From assembly GCA_916610825.1 (NCBI GenBank), contig OU744449.1:12531520-12595519 (forward strand): DNA of 64,000 bases. The letters are read 5' to 3'. Position 1 is the stretch's first letter. Every line of letters starts with the position of its first letter. Source of the DNA: Haliclystus octoradiatus. Lineage: Eukaryota > Cnidaria > Staurozoa > Stauromedusae > Haliclystidae. Both the position numbers and the translations under genes were made by a program. This document shows positions 1 to 13,300 of the stretch, piece by piece. Below the pieces are notes generated by a model that was given only the letters and a program-made list of their open reading frames with translations, did not search any database and was not told the origin of the DNA.

Positions 1-2
1 AT

Positions 3-773
3 TATTTGAGCGGTTGGTTCCACTGTGAAAAAGATTTAGTTCGACCAGAAGAAAGTTTTCTTGTAATATCATCAGATGTTGTACAGAAATACGTTTCACA
101 AGTTCAACGTAAAATGTTATGTCACCCATTTGCTGATCAACAAATAGCATTATGGTCACAAAAACTAGAATTAAATCAATTAATATATTACCATGACAAC
201 AGAATACACCATCATCCGCCTGCTTCGTTTATGAAACAATTTCTTCATAAGAAAAATATTTGTGAACATTACATTAGCGTACATGGGACATACCCCAAAG
301 AAATGAGACTATTTTGGAATAATAGAGGACCATCAACGTATCAAAGGCAAGAACCAAGACCTTTGTCAATAGTTTGTAAACAACCGCCCGTTATGAAATG
401 GAGAGCATTTGGAAGTTTATGGAAATATGAACCAAAATTATGTTTTTGGAAACCAAAATGGAACTTACAAAGACATAATACAGTTGGTAAAGGATATTAT
501 GTCGGTAGAGAAGGGAATAGAGGAACACAGGGTAATATTTATGAAGATTTAGATAAATTAATGACCAAAGAATCTACTGATAAAAAAGAGGATAAATTAT
601 TACACCACACAGAAACCAGTAGATCCATTGCGAAGGATTTAAAAAATAAATTAATTATAGAAAATAACGGAGATTTATTTGCTGAAGTGATGGAATTTTT
701 AGAATCAAAGAAGAAAAGCAAATCATTTTTAAGAAATTTACCAATGACAAGAAAAGACCCATTTTCATATTAA
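3..773 (+). CDS. C-terminal exon of a putative GT31-type (beta-1,3-galactosyltransferase-like) glycosyltransferase, partial
   Basis: An open frame runs in from the left edge and ends at TAA 771-773, giving about 257 residues with no start in the window. The first part holds a block reading VISSDVV, then about 20 residues later HPFADQQIALW. This resembles the LSADLV ... EDVxxGxW block of beta-1,3-galactosyltransferases, and the later CEHYISVHG resembles their CSxxYLVTHK stretch. Such enzymes are Golgi type II membrane proteins that add galactose or GlcNAc. The last about 100 residues are lysine-rich and look like a poorly conserved tail. The upstream exons, membrane anchor and DxD motif would lie outside the window. 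The frame being one long coding exon is well supported; the family assignment is from memory of motifs only and could be wrong. Confidence 0.5.
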   Translation, partial: YLSGWFHCEKDLVRPEESFLVISSDVVQKYVSQVQRKMLCHPFADQQIALWSQKLELNQLIYYHDNRIHHHPPASFMKQFLHKKNICEHYISVHGTYPKEMRLFWNNRGPSTYQRQEPRPLSIVCKQPPVMKWRAFGSLWKYEPKLCFWKPKWNLQRHNTVGKGYYVGREGNRGTQGNIYEDLDKLMTKESTDKKEDKLLHHTETSRSIAKDLKNKLIIENNGDLFAEVMEFLESKKKSKSFLRNLPMTRKDPFSY

Positions 774-1209
774 ATTAAGGTCCTCTTTGGTAGAATTAAA
801 AAGTGAAAGCTTGGATACTTTGAGTGGACGTCAAATCAAAGCAGTGCAAATGAAATTCGTCAAGTTGGATTCCACGCTAGAAAAATCTACAAATCTATAG
901 CGTAAGGTTGCTAAGCTGCCAATATGATGCCAAATCTGTATCATTCATGGGAATCATTGAAAATCATGCTTATTAATCATGGTATTAGTACTACGTAAAG
1001 GAAAGATACTATCTGATCTTCCAAAGAAAAGCATGCTAGCAAACCAAGACACTTCAAGACAAAATAAGACAAAATAGGGTTAAAAAAATATTTTTCGATA
1101 ATTAAATATTATTACTGTTGTTTAATTAAATTTCTATGACATTGGTTAAAAGTCTATATTAAATGATTAAATGGTATCAAAAGTCAATTGATGTACTGTA
1201 TCACGTAAT
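774..1209. other. Intergenic spacer between convergent genes
   Basis: This stretch lies between the stop of the left-edge gene and the polyadenylation signal of the myosin gene on the other strand. It is A+T-rich. I see no convincing ORF, RNA gene or repeat. It should hold the 3' UTR of the left-edge gene, but I cannot pick a certain AATAAA for it. Confidence 0.5.
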
Positions 1210-1215
1210 TTTATT
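1210..1215 (-). promoter_or_regulatory. Polyadenylation signal AATAAA of the myosin gene
   Basis: The plus strand reads TTTATT, so AATAAA on the minus strand, about 134 bases downstream of the myosin stop codon. Position and orientation fit a cleavage signal for that transcript. It is a six-base motif in A+T-rich DNA, so chance is possible. Confidence 0.4.
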
Positions 1216-1348
1216 CAAATTTAAAAATGTTTCATCTTTGCGTTGCATTCCATTCTTGATTGTCCTTCAGCGGCATGGTGATCTGGACATCGCGTTACCA
1301 AAACACAAACTCGTTGTCACTGGTATGATTATTGTTCAATCAATTAAT

Positions 1349-4300
1349 TCAAACTTCTATGTTAACTTTAGTTCCTTTCTTTCTAAATGATGCTCTGTTT
1401 GAGTCTCTGTCCGGTTGCATAACCATCTCGACAGGAGAACGACCGTATTGCGCTGTAAATCTGGATATGTAAGAGAATATATCTGTATTAAGCAGACAAC
1501 TGACACAGAAAGGAGAGACAATTGTGCGGGAGCCATCCACAATTGGCTGGTGATGGCAACACCTCTATAGTGGAGATTGATACAAAATGCTAGACATTGG
1601 TTGCTTTCTATACCGATAAACGCGAAAATATGCGTGTATGTGGTCTAGTTTCCACTGTTTTCTCATTCGGCTTTCAAGTGAGATATTTGAGTTGCGTATA
1701 TAACGAGTTACATAATAAAAGTCAGAGAATCAGACAGTCATGGAGTCGATATTGAATAGATTGCCTGATGATCGCCTCGGCGTGAAACTTCAAGTAGCAA
1801 ACATGACTGTCTGATTCTCTGACTTTTATTATTTAAAGCTCTGCTATATTTTGCATTGAGCCCTATGTTCAATCAGTAAGACAACGTTTTACAAATAATG
1901 AGTTACATCTGTTCTCCAGTTGTGGGTAGGATGGGTTTCGATATTTTAATTTCTGTCTTACATAACAAAAACAAAATACGTTAACTCTCCTTTTCCATAT
2001 CAAATTTCATTGGCCCGTTCACCGATTGTCGAATTCCAAGAACACATCTGTCATTTAAAATTGTCCAAGCAACGCGGGTCAGAGCGGGCGAGACTCACGT
2101 CACTCATTGCTAGTTTTCTATAAAATACATTAAACCGGTTTTTGGTTTCGGACCCTACTTTACCTGACAATTTCACATCAACCAATCAAATTTAAATTCC
2201 GAGCGATTACTTCATTTAGCAGCCAACTAGCGAATATAGATGTCAATAACTCAAAGAGCTAACGTGAAAGTATACTTACGTTGTTTGGATTTCCACGGGG
2301 ATTGCTGTATGGAAATGAGTCTCGTTTGCAATTGATACCCTCGTAACAAGTTCGATCAATTCTTCACAGTTAAACATAAAATCTCCTTTCTTCAATGCCT
2401 TGTCGCCTTTGTCCTTAAGAATAATTGAATGAAAAAGGAAATATATATATTATGTTAACAGTTACCATTATTCACTAACAATATTTTTGCTGTGTTTCTT
2501 CTTAACACAAGTACAGCAAGCCTCAGGATTGGTTCATGGCTTATCTGATTGATACTTGTATGCATAATACACAATGGTGAGCAACGCCCTCCACACCGGA
2601 AACACTGTCAGTGCAGCTTTGGACAGAGAGTCATAAATGAGCCCATTACCGTATATACTACATTTTACTCATAATTTCATTGCAGGAATTAATAACCTAT
2701 TCTGGAATGATCTTTGTAACAGATTAATTCCATGGTTGCTTGACCTCCAATATATCCATCTAAAGACTTCGATGACTGCATTTCAAATCAAACGGTCATT
2801 CTGAGATGTCAAGTGATCAATAATGGATATGAAAATAGATTTCATACTTCTCGAATATGGAATAAAATTACTCCATCTTTGTAAGGACTCGTTGTCATTT
2901 TCGTTACGTTTTTCAAACTAATTCTATACAGCAGATTGAGTGATTTGGGATTCAAAATCAAAAGCTCTGATTGGCTGAGTAGAAGAGCTTTTCGTACTTC
3001 CTGCAAGGAACAAACAAGCAATTGATGCAAAGTATAAAAACAGTTATACATTGCAGTATAGGAGCAAGAGTCTCACTAGAGACCTGAGACCTGGCTTGGA
3101 TTTGCCCTTCTAATTGTTAGTGATGACGTTTTTAGATACAATTTAACCTGTTTGATATCTCTAACCTCTGGTACAGATGAAAAAGTGGGATATTAAGTGA
3201 GATGGAAATAACTGAGTTTATATGGATAATGGTTATTATGCTTGGTGTTATATTTGGTCACACTAAGCATTTGGGACATTAAAACTAGGGATGTACTGGC
3301 AGAGTTGCACTGTACCGATAGTCCGATACGAAAGTTCATAAAACGCCGCATATAACCGAGCTGAAATATCTCAACTTCAATGTATCAATTTATCATATCT
3401 TTCAAATATGATGGTGTTTCTTCTGTAGAGCTTTTAAATGTTAATTGAAATTTTAAACTTGATTCTGAACTGTACAGGAAACCGATGCAGCTCTATCACA
3501 GTTGTGATCCGATCAAATTTAAGAATGTTCATGATAAGTCGTGCAGCATACAATTAATAATTATTAATTCTGTACATGCTGAAATTTATTTATGTTTTGT
3601 AGTAAGCCATAACATATTCTTAAGGAACTGATTAATGCGTACCAAAAACAAGGACATTGAAATCTCAGAGTTAATGTTACGGCAGTGAGATACTATCAAC
3701 TACGTCATGGCTTACCTTGGCATTTCGTCGATGTACTTTAGTGACAAAAGCAGCGAATAGAACATCAGTCTGTCCAATTTTTTGTTGAGATTTTTCCCAT
3801 GCAGGAATTGATTTCAGATTAATATGGTCACCAATGAATGGAACAGATACACTATCAATGAAACAGATATGCAACACTCTGTTAATACTACCGAACTCAG
3901 GAAGGAATTTCAAAGCGCGTACTGTATATCCAATATTTGATATGCCTCAAGGGGATATGGCTCATTTGGCACCTTGTCCAGATGTGATTCCTTTACCTCT
4001 TACAAAACCTTGTGTATAGTATCATCATTTGCCATCAGAGGTCGTTAAGATTTATTGGAATCCGTGAGTGGAACTCTCTCCATTCTAATATCGGAGATGC
4101 AAAAAGTATTGACAATTTTAAATTGAAGTTAAAAGGGTCAATTGAAAAGGTCAAAGGACAAACCATCTTTATCCTGTTTTATATTATGTAAATGAGCTCA
4201 ATGTAAATAAGCATCGTATTGCTTTTTGGATTTCAATAAAGTTTGATGATACTTACGAACTTGGATAGGAGCTCTTCTTCTGTCTGAAAATTGTGCTCGC

Positions 4301-7300
4301 CATCAGTTTCTCTGTTAACATTGTATGGCGTTCGTCAGTCATGCTCTTTCTGTACTTCATACACTGTATAAAACACGAATAAAAAATGTATAGTGAAGAA
4401 AAAAGCCTTGATTATTTGTAAATTGAAAGTGGAGAACTATGATTTTAATGACAACGTGGTATTTATTTGAAATCCCCGATGAACTGCATCTTTTCTCCAG
4501 TGCATTGGAAATCGTATGGCAGTGCAGTATCACAGTTTGCATTGTTCTGCATCTGCACAAGGAATTTCAACAAATTTGGTAAGTCACAAAAGTCTACTAA
4601 TTTGTAAGTCCAGTCGATTATCTATGAGTCCATAGTCACGCTCATCCTCGGTCACGAACGAGCAATTCTCTTACACAGACACTTTAGTGAAAAGTAGCCT
4701 TGCAGAGCGGTCACCTGTCATGTAAGGCCAACTTTGGATATTCCAGGTTCATTAAAATTCAATTTGTATCAACGATTCAAGTGATGATATTTTATACATA
4801 AGCAGCCTCTTACCCGCCAGGCATGATAAATGTCCTTCAGCTGCATCGATGCTTCTTTAAATAAATTCGAACATTCTGGCCATTTTGCATCCAGTGGTGA
4901 CAATGATGGTAGACTTCTAGAAAGATTCCGAAGGAATTGAACAGCCTAAAACGTAAACATGAACATAAACATGTCAATAGAAATTTCACTCCGCATTAAG
5001 TGAGGTGGAGTTATAAAATAGCGTCCAACTAATAATTCATCCGCATGCAGAGGGTGTGGTGGACATATTTATTTTCATAATAACCAAGCGCATAGAATTT
5101 CAACGGTAGGTTCATCCTAGATCCATGGGAATTGTGAGCGGTATCGGTCTATAACAAAAAGTTTAGTGCAATGTGAAATATTTGAATGCCAGAAAATTAT
5201 GATTAGAACTACAGTTGAATCCGGTAATAACGGTATGCTAGGGAGACAAACTATTTTATCCGGTTTTGACTGAAACCGTTTTTAGCGGTAAATATTTAGC
5301 AAAGTTTGACCGTAAATTACTCGGTCTCGGTTATTTTGGTTTACTGTTGTTGACAGAATACCTTTAAAGTCAAAACCGTTATTGCCGAATTGTGCTGTAT
5401 TCCATAAATCCCATTGCTCAACAAAATCCACTGTTTGATAACCTAAAGACAGTTAAACTGTTGGGACTTACCAGACACCGTCTTACAAAGCGGGCAATCT
5501 TTGGTGCAGCATACTTTCGCAACTGTTTGCTGTAAATCGCTCGTGCCTGTTACATAGATCAATCAATGATGCAGTGGATATGTATTATGGAATCAGAAAA
5601 GAAAGAATATAAATTCACAGAGAATTTCAAACAACAATCACCTTGAATCCTCGAATGTAAGATTGAACTGTAATTGCAGCTGATCGGATTGTAAGGAACT
5701 TTTGCCTATCCTAAAAAAATACAAAGTAGATGCCGTGGTAACAACCAATCATGCTGGCATAATGAATTTGCATACAGAGGGTCCTGTTTTTTTTGTCTCT
5801 GTAATGCGTGGAGCACACAATATCATAAAAGACAACGTGTCAACCCCGCCTTCAGCCATAAAAAATAAATAAAGAGGGAACAATTCAGCCTTGATTATTA
5901 AATGGAAAAACTATGAACTGACGGTTTAGTTTGTTGAGCAAGGATACAACTTTTAGTCGATTGAAAGCTAAGACCACTAACCGCACTCCAGTTGTAGCCA
6001 CCCTGGATGGCAAGTCTGCTCCATTTGCAAGGTTTACTTGAGGGATCTTCTTGTTAGGGAAAACTTCCCCCTCTAGAAAGGAGCTAAACCTGTCAATGTC
6101 ATGTAACAAAATGATTAATTGCATTCTCCAATAATCGTGCTTCGATTGGCGTGCTTCTATTTGTTGAATACGTGATTAGAAAGGTTTTGCGAGACATACA
6201 AACAATAAACTGTACCTTGTAGCCACGATAGACGCTGGCGATTTTGATTTGACTTTGGCGCATTTTTTGATACTAAACAAGAAATATCGAAAATCTCATA
6301 AGCTCAGGAATTATTAAATGACAGTAATGAAGTATGAGGGTAACACTGTGTTCCTACTTTGTGTTTTGCGACCCATCCTCTGATACGTTTTTGGAGTAAA
6401 ACAACAAGATCGATGAGTTTTAAACTCCGTTGGTCTTCCAAGAAAAACACCTGAAACAGTAATAGAGTGTGTCAAATACTTATTTAATGCATATTTAAAT
6501 CAAAAACATTACTTTAATGGGACAATACATATGTGAGGATAAATTGAATACCGTTCTTGGGTCTCGGATGAACAATTTCTTGTTACCGAAGGCGCATTCT
6601 GGGCTTTCTATGGCGAAAACCTGAAAAATGAAATATAACAATATTCATAAGGTATACTGTAGCTTTGTACGGATAATACCAATATACTAATCATACCCAA
6701 CACAAATAAATTGTTGACGGCAAAAACAAGTTAAACAACAACAATAGGTGTGACAAAGTTTGGTAACCAAACTTATTAAAATTTCAGGCAATCGCGTAAA
6801 CTGTCAGTACATATTCGAAGCATGGCCTATGGCTTACATCGAGAATCTCTTTTACACCGTCCGCAGGTCTAGAGTACCAATTGGGCCATGTTTTTGTTGA
6901 CAGCATTTTGTACCTGAAAAAGACATAAACAAATCGAAATAGAAGGTTACCATAAAAAATACAAGCTTTATTAGGTAAATAGACGACATTTTGTTAGTGC
7001 ACGGAATACACGCAGGGACCATTCAAAATTGACGCTAACAAATTTCAGTCGATTTCGGACCCCATCCCACCCCTATTGTCAACTTTCATAATAAGAGATT
7101 TTAGCATTTTATACAGGCTGAGTTACAGGCTGTCAACTTTCACACAACCTCTCCCCCAATCGATAGTTGGCATGAATTGTGAAGGCTCCCTCATATTAGG
7201 CTACATGAAATATTTAAATGAATTGAGACGAGGATGGGTGAGACAAAAATATGGCGTACTTCGCGTTCAAGAATGAACAAATTAGAACCAGAGCTAAGAC

Positions 7301-10300
7301 TAAGAACTAAGCTGAATCAACTGTCTCACCTTTCTAGTACAACAGCATATGGTTGCCGGTAGCAATACCCAGCACGACGAACACGGATATTTTCAAGCAA
7401 TCTAAAAGAGGAACCAAAATGATCACATGTGTGTACATAAAACAAATACTATCACCAATATTCTACAAAACATACACTAAGAATAGTTCAGGAATTCATG
7501 AACAGTTCATTAACAGTTCAGGTTCATGAACAGTTCATGGACTGTTCAGGAAATGTTCATGAACTCCTGAACGATTTTTCGCAGGGGTATACAGTACATT
7601 GCAAAATGACTTGAATGATCAAGCAAAGAGGGTTGGTTGCTTATATTGCGAAGGTGGTCTAGTAGTAAAATGTTTCAAAGTTTACATTGGAAGTAGCTTT
7701 ATTGGAATATTTCCAAGATATCGGATTGGTGGCATCCCATAGTGACATGTGAGATATCCAGACTATAATTACTTACAATCTTCAGCAATATATAACATAC
7801 CCAAGATATCTGGTTTGATGCCTCACAAGAACATCGTTGAACCGTCTTCCTTGCTTGAACTCATTTGGCTGTCAAAGAAAAAGCAAATGATTGACAAAAA
7901 GAAAACAAGATAAAGTAATAAAATAAATTATGAAAATTGTATTTATTCCAATACCTTGATGCATCTGATGTAATGAGGTCTTTTCGTTAACAGATTTTTC
8001 GTTAATTCACTTATGGATACCTAAAGAAGAAAGATATAATGGATGAAGTGTTGCCTCTGTAAGTGCTCATCAGGTTGATGATAGTATTATATGTACAATT
8101 GGACATCCTAGTCACAGTATTCGGTTACAGTACTGTGTGGCTGTCAATCTATGCTTTGGAAATCATTCCTATATAATTGATTGAATGATATTGTATTCAT
8201 TACCAATCGAGCTTTGCAATTATTGTCATTGATGTTTAATTGACAGGGGGTACTAATTAAACAGTAAACTGAGATTGAATCTTGCTGTTTATCAATATAA
8301 ATCCCTTCATATAAAACCCTTTATTATTATTAATGTATTTAAGGCGCCCAACGGGAAGGGGGACAGGTAACACTGGTCGTAAAACTGTGTGAGCAATTAT
8401 AAAACGGAAAGGCCTCCATTGATTGTCATTTTAATATGGTCAACCATTTGAGTTTAACTATGCTTGAGTTTAATTTCATGGAACCAACAATTGAAATTCA
8501 GATTAAGAAGAAATCAAATCACAAAACTAATCTACCTTCATCTGTGTTCCAATAGTTGGTGGTCGTTTCAAATTCTTCACCAATGGGTCTCCTAGGAAAT
8601 GTCACAAGAGGAATGATTGAAACACAGTACTTCTCACTTTTATTTGTGTAATATAGTAAATCTGTATTCATGTTCATGAACATGGTTTCCATGGTCCGAT
8701 AAAAGGTTCAGCGTTCTGGAATCCTAGAGGCATCTCAACAATTTCTTCTGGATTTTTGTCGATGTTTGATTAATAAATAATTAAAAATAACAAATTTCTT
8801 CTGAATTTGCTCTAACCTTCCGGAATGTAGAATTCCAGGATTCCTACTTTTGTCGAACTCTGACCGTCACACTAAATCTGTTATATGATATTTCTGATTC
8901 AGAATACCTGACAATGATGAATATGATGATTTCTCATCATTGGGTCATCTATGTGGTGTTGAAAATGCTTTGCTATATAATACACCTGGTGTTACATTAG
9001 ATTCTTTGTAACTTACCTTTTTCAAAGGATACCTGTCTATAATGGCCAATACAGTAAGATGTATTGAAATCGATTGATAGCATCAATAGAAGTTTGACGA
9101 CATTACATCATTTTACGATTATCTTATCTCAACATGTAAAAGAGAGTTGCTTTAAATGTATGTACGCTAATAACTCTCTGAATTCTCTATGAAATCGTTA
9201 TGAAGTGGTATCTTCAAATCCCTGTATTTCAATCTATGTTATTATTTTATTTGTTTATTTCTGTTTTATATTCTTCGTATTGAAAAAACGTATATTTTCA
9301 TTTTGCGGTCTTTGCGGCTTTACGTCACATAGCTTGCCATTGGATGTCTCCATGGATCTCCCCAATCCATCTCTGGTACATTCAACCCAGCAACGCGGGT
9401 AATTCATTGTTAGCACCATATTAAGTAATATAAAATAAGTAAGGATGCTACATAATAATTTAAATAACATGTACCTTCTGGAAACATTTCTTTAAGAATT
9501 GGATGGTCACAAGCAAACATTGCCTTTGACATATCGCGAAACAGCAAATCATTATTCTTTTCAATAAAGGATTTGACATTGTAGGTAACCTAATGTAACA
9601 AGGAGATAATCAAAACATATGTCAATATAGATGGTGCCAATGTTATGAATAATTCAGCAGCAATCAAATGTGAGAAGAAAATGCAAGATTATTGAAGCTG
9701 GTTCACAACAGTATCATGAGACACATTGGTCTAGGTTTATAGGCCTACACTCTAATTATCCACTAAATGCTCAAGAGCTTACTCATAATGTATGGTATAG
9801 TATGCTATAAGGGAGGAAGTCATATCCAATGACTCTAATATCCATTAACCCCCTTCCCCTTTTTCCAATCTCCTAATAATAATCAAAGCATATTAGTAGT
9901 TGCAGGTTGCAAAACAAAGCGGCTTCTGATACTGTCTATGAACCACTATGAAATCTTCCTAAATAAGCATCCTTTTTTTAACTTTTAACCTCATCCTTTT
10001 TCCACTCAGGAGTATGTATAGTGGCAGTCGTGATAGTAGGAGAATGAATTTAGGCTTATTGATTGAGCAGGTATTGTTTTAGTCATTATTAAATAAAATT
10101 GCTCTCCTTTTTCACAAGCTGATTTAAATGTAGATCACAAATATATAGTTCTTCCACCGTATCAATGCATGTTAAATAAAATGAGCTATTTAGTCAACAT
10201 CAATATACAATTATACACTGTGTAAATTGTGTATCAATGTGTATAACGCTTTAACACAATGATGTCACTTACGTCGCCAGCATAATGTTTCAATTTGAAT

Positions 10301-13300
10301 GATTCAAAGCCAAGTTTAGTATTTGATCTTGTCTTAAATCTGCTATCAAAATGTGCATGATCAAAACATCTATCATTGAGTTTTTCCAGAAACGTAATAT
10401 CAGTTACCTAAAATGAAAATATGAAAACAAATCAAATGAATATGATCTTCAAAACCTGCATTATACACATCCATCCTCAAGGAACAAGGTTACTGAATAT
10501 TAGGTCCTTCCAAATTGGTATTAGAAATGTTCTGAAATGTGAATAACCTTAAAGCCCAATAACATAATAGAGCCTCTTCCACCCCTATATTATATCAATC
10601 TGAAATGTGGGTCTTCTTAAATACATTATCGGCTCATTTGGTTAAACTTATGAAACCATGCTCTGGTATGCTCGAATATCACAATGGTCCAATGTATTGC
10701 CAATGACATAGCTTAGAAAAATGTCCCATCTGTATCCGGTGTTGTACATCAGCGCTAAATATCATTTCAAGGCCATGTTAAGGGATGAAAGGTACTCTCC
10801 ACAGCATTGCATGATATCCTTTACTGGCAACCTAAACAAAAGAGTTGCATCACCGCATCTGATTGTCATTTGTGATGTTTCTTTGTGTAGAAAAGATGTT
10901 AGACAAAAGAAGGACATCACATTCTTATCGTTACCGCTACAGTATTAAGCACTTCTAGTATAATCAGCCAAAGCATCCAACTTATTCTGTTTTCTTACTT
11001 TACAGTGAGCACACATTGACACCATTGATACAGTGTGTACATTTAAATATACAAGCAGAATTGGATCATCTAAAGCCATATTATCATTGAGCATTATACA
11101 ATAGTACTGTGACATAATTGTATCAAGGTATTCAGTTGACTTACATCACCAGGACGTAAACACTCCTCATCTAGCAAGGCAATTATACCAATGTTTGACT
11201 AAAATAAAAAATAAATTGATACAATTTCGTTACATAATTGACCAACCAGTGGGATCAGTAAAATATTATCATATAACATCTAACTGACTTTGAGGGATAT
11301 TTTCATTTCTATACTGACTAGAGTTAAACTTCTGGAATGAGTCATAATTGAGTTTGAAAAATGATGCCTTGGCATAGCTTCAAAATTCAAAATAAAAAAT
11401 GGTGTTTGTCACTGCTTGCAATCAATGGCAATCAAATACTACTTCAGGAGGTCGTTGGATTAAAGGGTTACTGCACGGCAGCCATGTTTGGGTTCTCTGA
11501 TACCAACACGCGGGATGTAGGGAGACACGAGAAAGCATCAGAAAAATAAGAGCCCGCAGGGCGAGTGTTTTTCAGCTTTCGAGTGTCTCCCAACATTCCA
11601 AGTGTTGGTATCAGAGAACCCAAACACAAGGCTGCAAAGCAGTAACCCTTTTGTGAAACAAAACATATTTTTACTATTTTTAAACGAATTTAACATAAAA
11701 TATTTGACTGATTAGATCAATTTTCTCCTATAAATCTTCACGTCTTCGTCATATAAATTGCCTTTCTTCGAATCACAGATCCGGAGTTATACTTTCGAAC
11801 CACTTTCGATTCTTTCGAACGCCATGATTTTGATCTGTCTTGTTTCTCATTTCTGCTGTTTTGCAAACTTTTGCCTGTTTTGTAGGGCCTTTTTGTCGAA
11901 TAGCCATACGACCAAACAAAAATGACGCGAAAGGGGGAATGCTTTTAATTATGATATTCTGAAATATTTATATATCATTGACGATGCTAACGTTATTGAA
12001 ATTTTTATTTACAATTATTTAGAAATTTTTGGGGTTTTGTTTTATCTATCATGATGTCCAAGTTGTTTTGGCGTGCGTGATCCAAACACGGGAGTTAGCC
12101 AATCAAATTACTAGAACAGCATTCGAAAATCTCTCGAGTTTCACAATTGATATTGAAATCAATGGAACATATATTGATTATAATCTTACCTTTTCAATTA
12201 AATCACAAATGACAGAGTTGTTAAAGTAGTCAATGTGAATCCATTCAATTCCCTGAAAAATATCAACAATAAAAAATAAAATACTGTTTTCATTTTGTAA
12301 CAATATTGAGTGCATGCTAAATGTGTGACTGTGGTATACAGCAAATGTAATAATAATTCAATAATTTCAAATTGTGGCAATCAAAGAGATGTAAATACCA
12401 TAGCCCAGAAGCAGTACCTGACAAAAATAAGAGTCTTGTAATTCTTGATTCCAGAAGGTTCTTCTGGTTCTTCTGGAATCAAGGATTGCAGGACATCCTG
12501 GCAAGGCTAGAGCAATTTCAGAAGAAAAGTTGATATTTTTATGATTTATATCCAAACCTCAATAAAAAAATTCAAACGAGAAAAGCTAAATTTGACAGAT
12601 TTGAGAAGGCGAATGTTTCTATCAGACAATATCCAGAAGGTACCTATTTAAAGTATACAATACCTAAAGCTCAATCAGAACAGTTTGAGTGACTAGACAG
12701 TATTGAGTTACGCACCTCTCTGACATACTCTTCTTGTTCTGATTTCAATGTTAGTTCGATGAATAGTTGTTGTAATTTCTCATTGCAGTAATTGATGATG
12801 AATTGTTCAAATGAGTTACTCTGGACATACAAAATAAACACAGGTTATAACTTATAATGAAAACCGGTCATTAATCAATCACAGAAAAACTACATACAGA
12901 TTTGAGACCTAATGTCAACAATGTGTTCCTAATTATAATAAAACAAGGTAAAAACTTATAGAAATTGCAAATAGACTGGTTTGCACATTTAATTAACCAG
13001 TTCTGCTCAGATGAACTTCACAGATTATAACAACACTGTTATTTTGATAATTTCATTGAGAATGCTATACTTTATGGGATAACTTCATGTGAGCTAACAG
13101 AAAAAGAAGTTATCAGCTGATCAAAGGAATTAAGTCATGCATGATTTGGCTTCAAGTTGGTACATATTGTATGTTAATAATGAGAGTATTTTAGTATAAA
13201 TTGATAAAAAGCTGAAATATGTGATTGACAGACTTTCTAGAGCCAATATAAGAACATGCTACTATATACAGTTTTGCAGAATGTGCTAGTATGTATTGCG

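Noticed and set aside
1163-1390. 75-codon plus-strand frame
   Set aside because: Overlaps the last myosin exon and 3' UTR on the other strand and has no family features.
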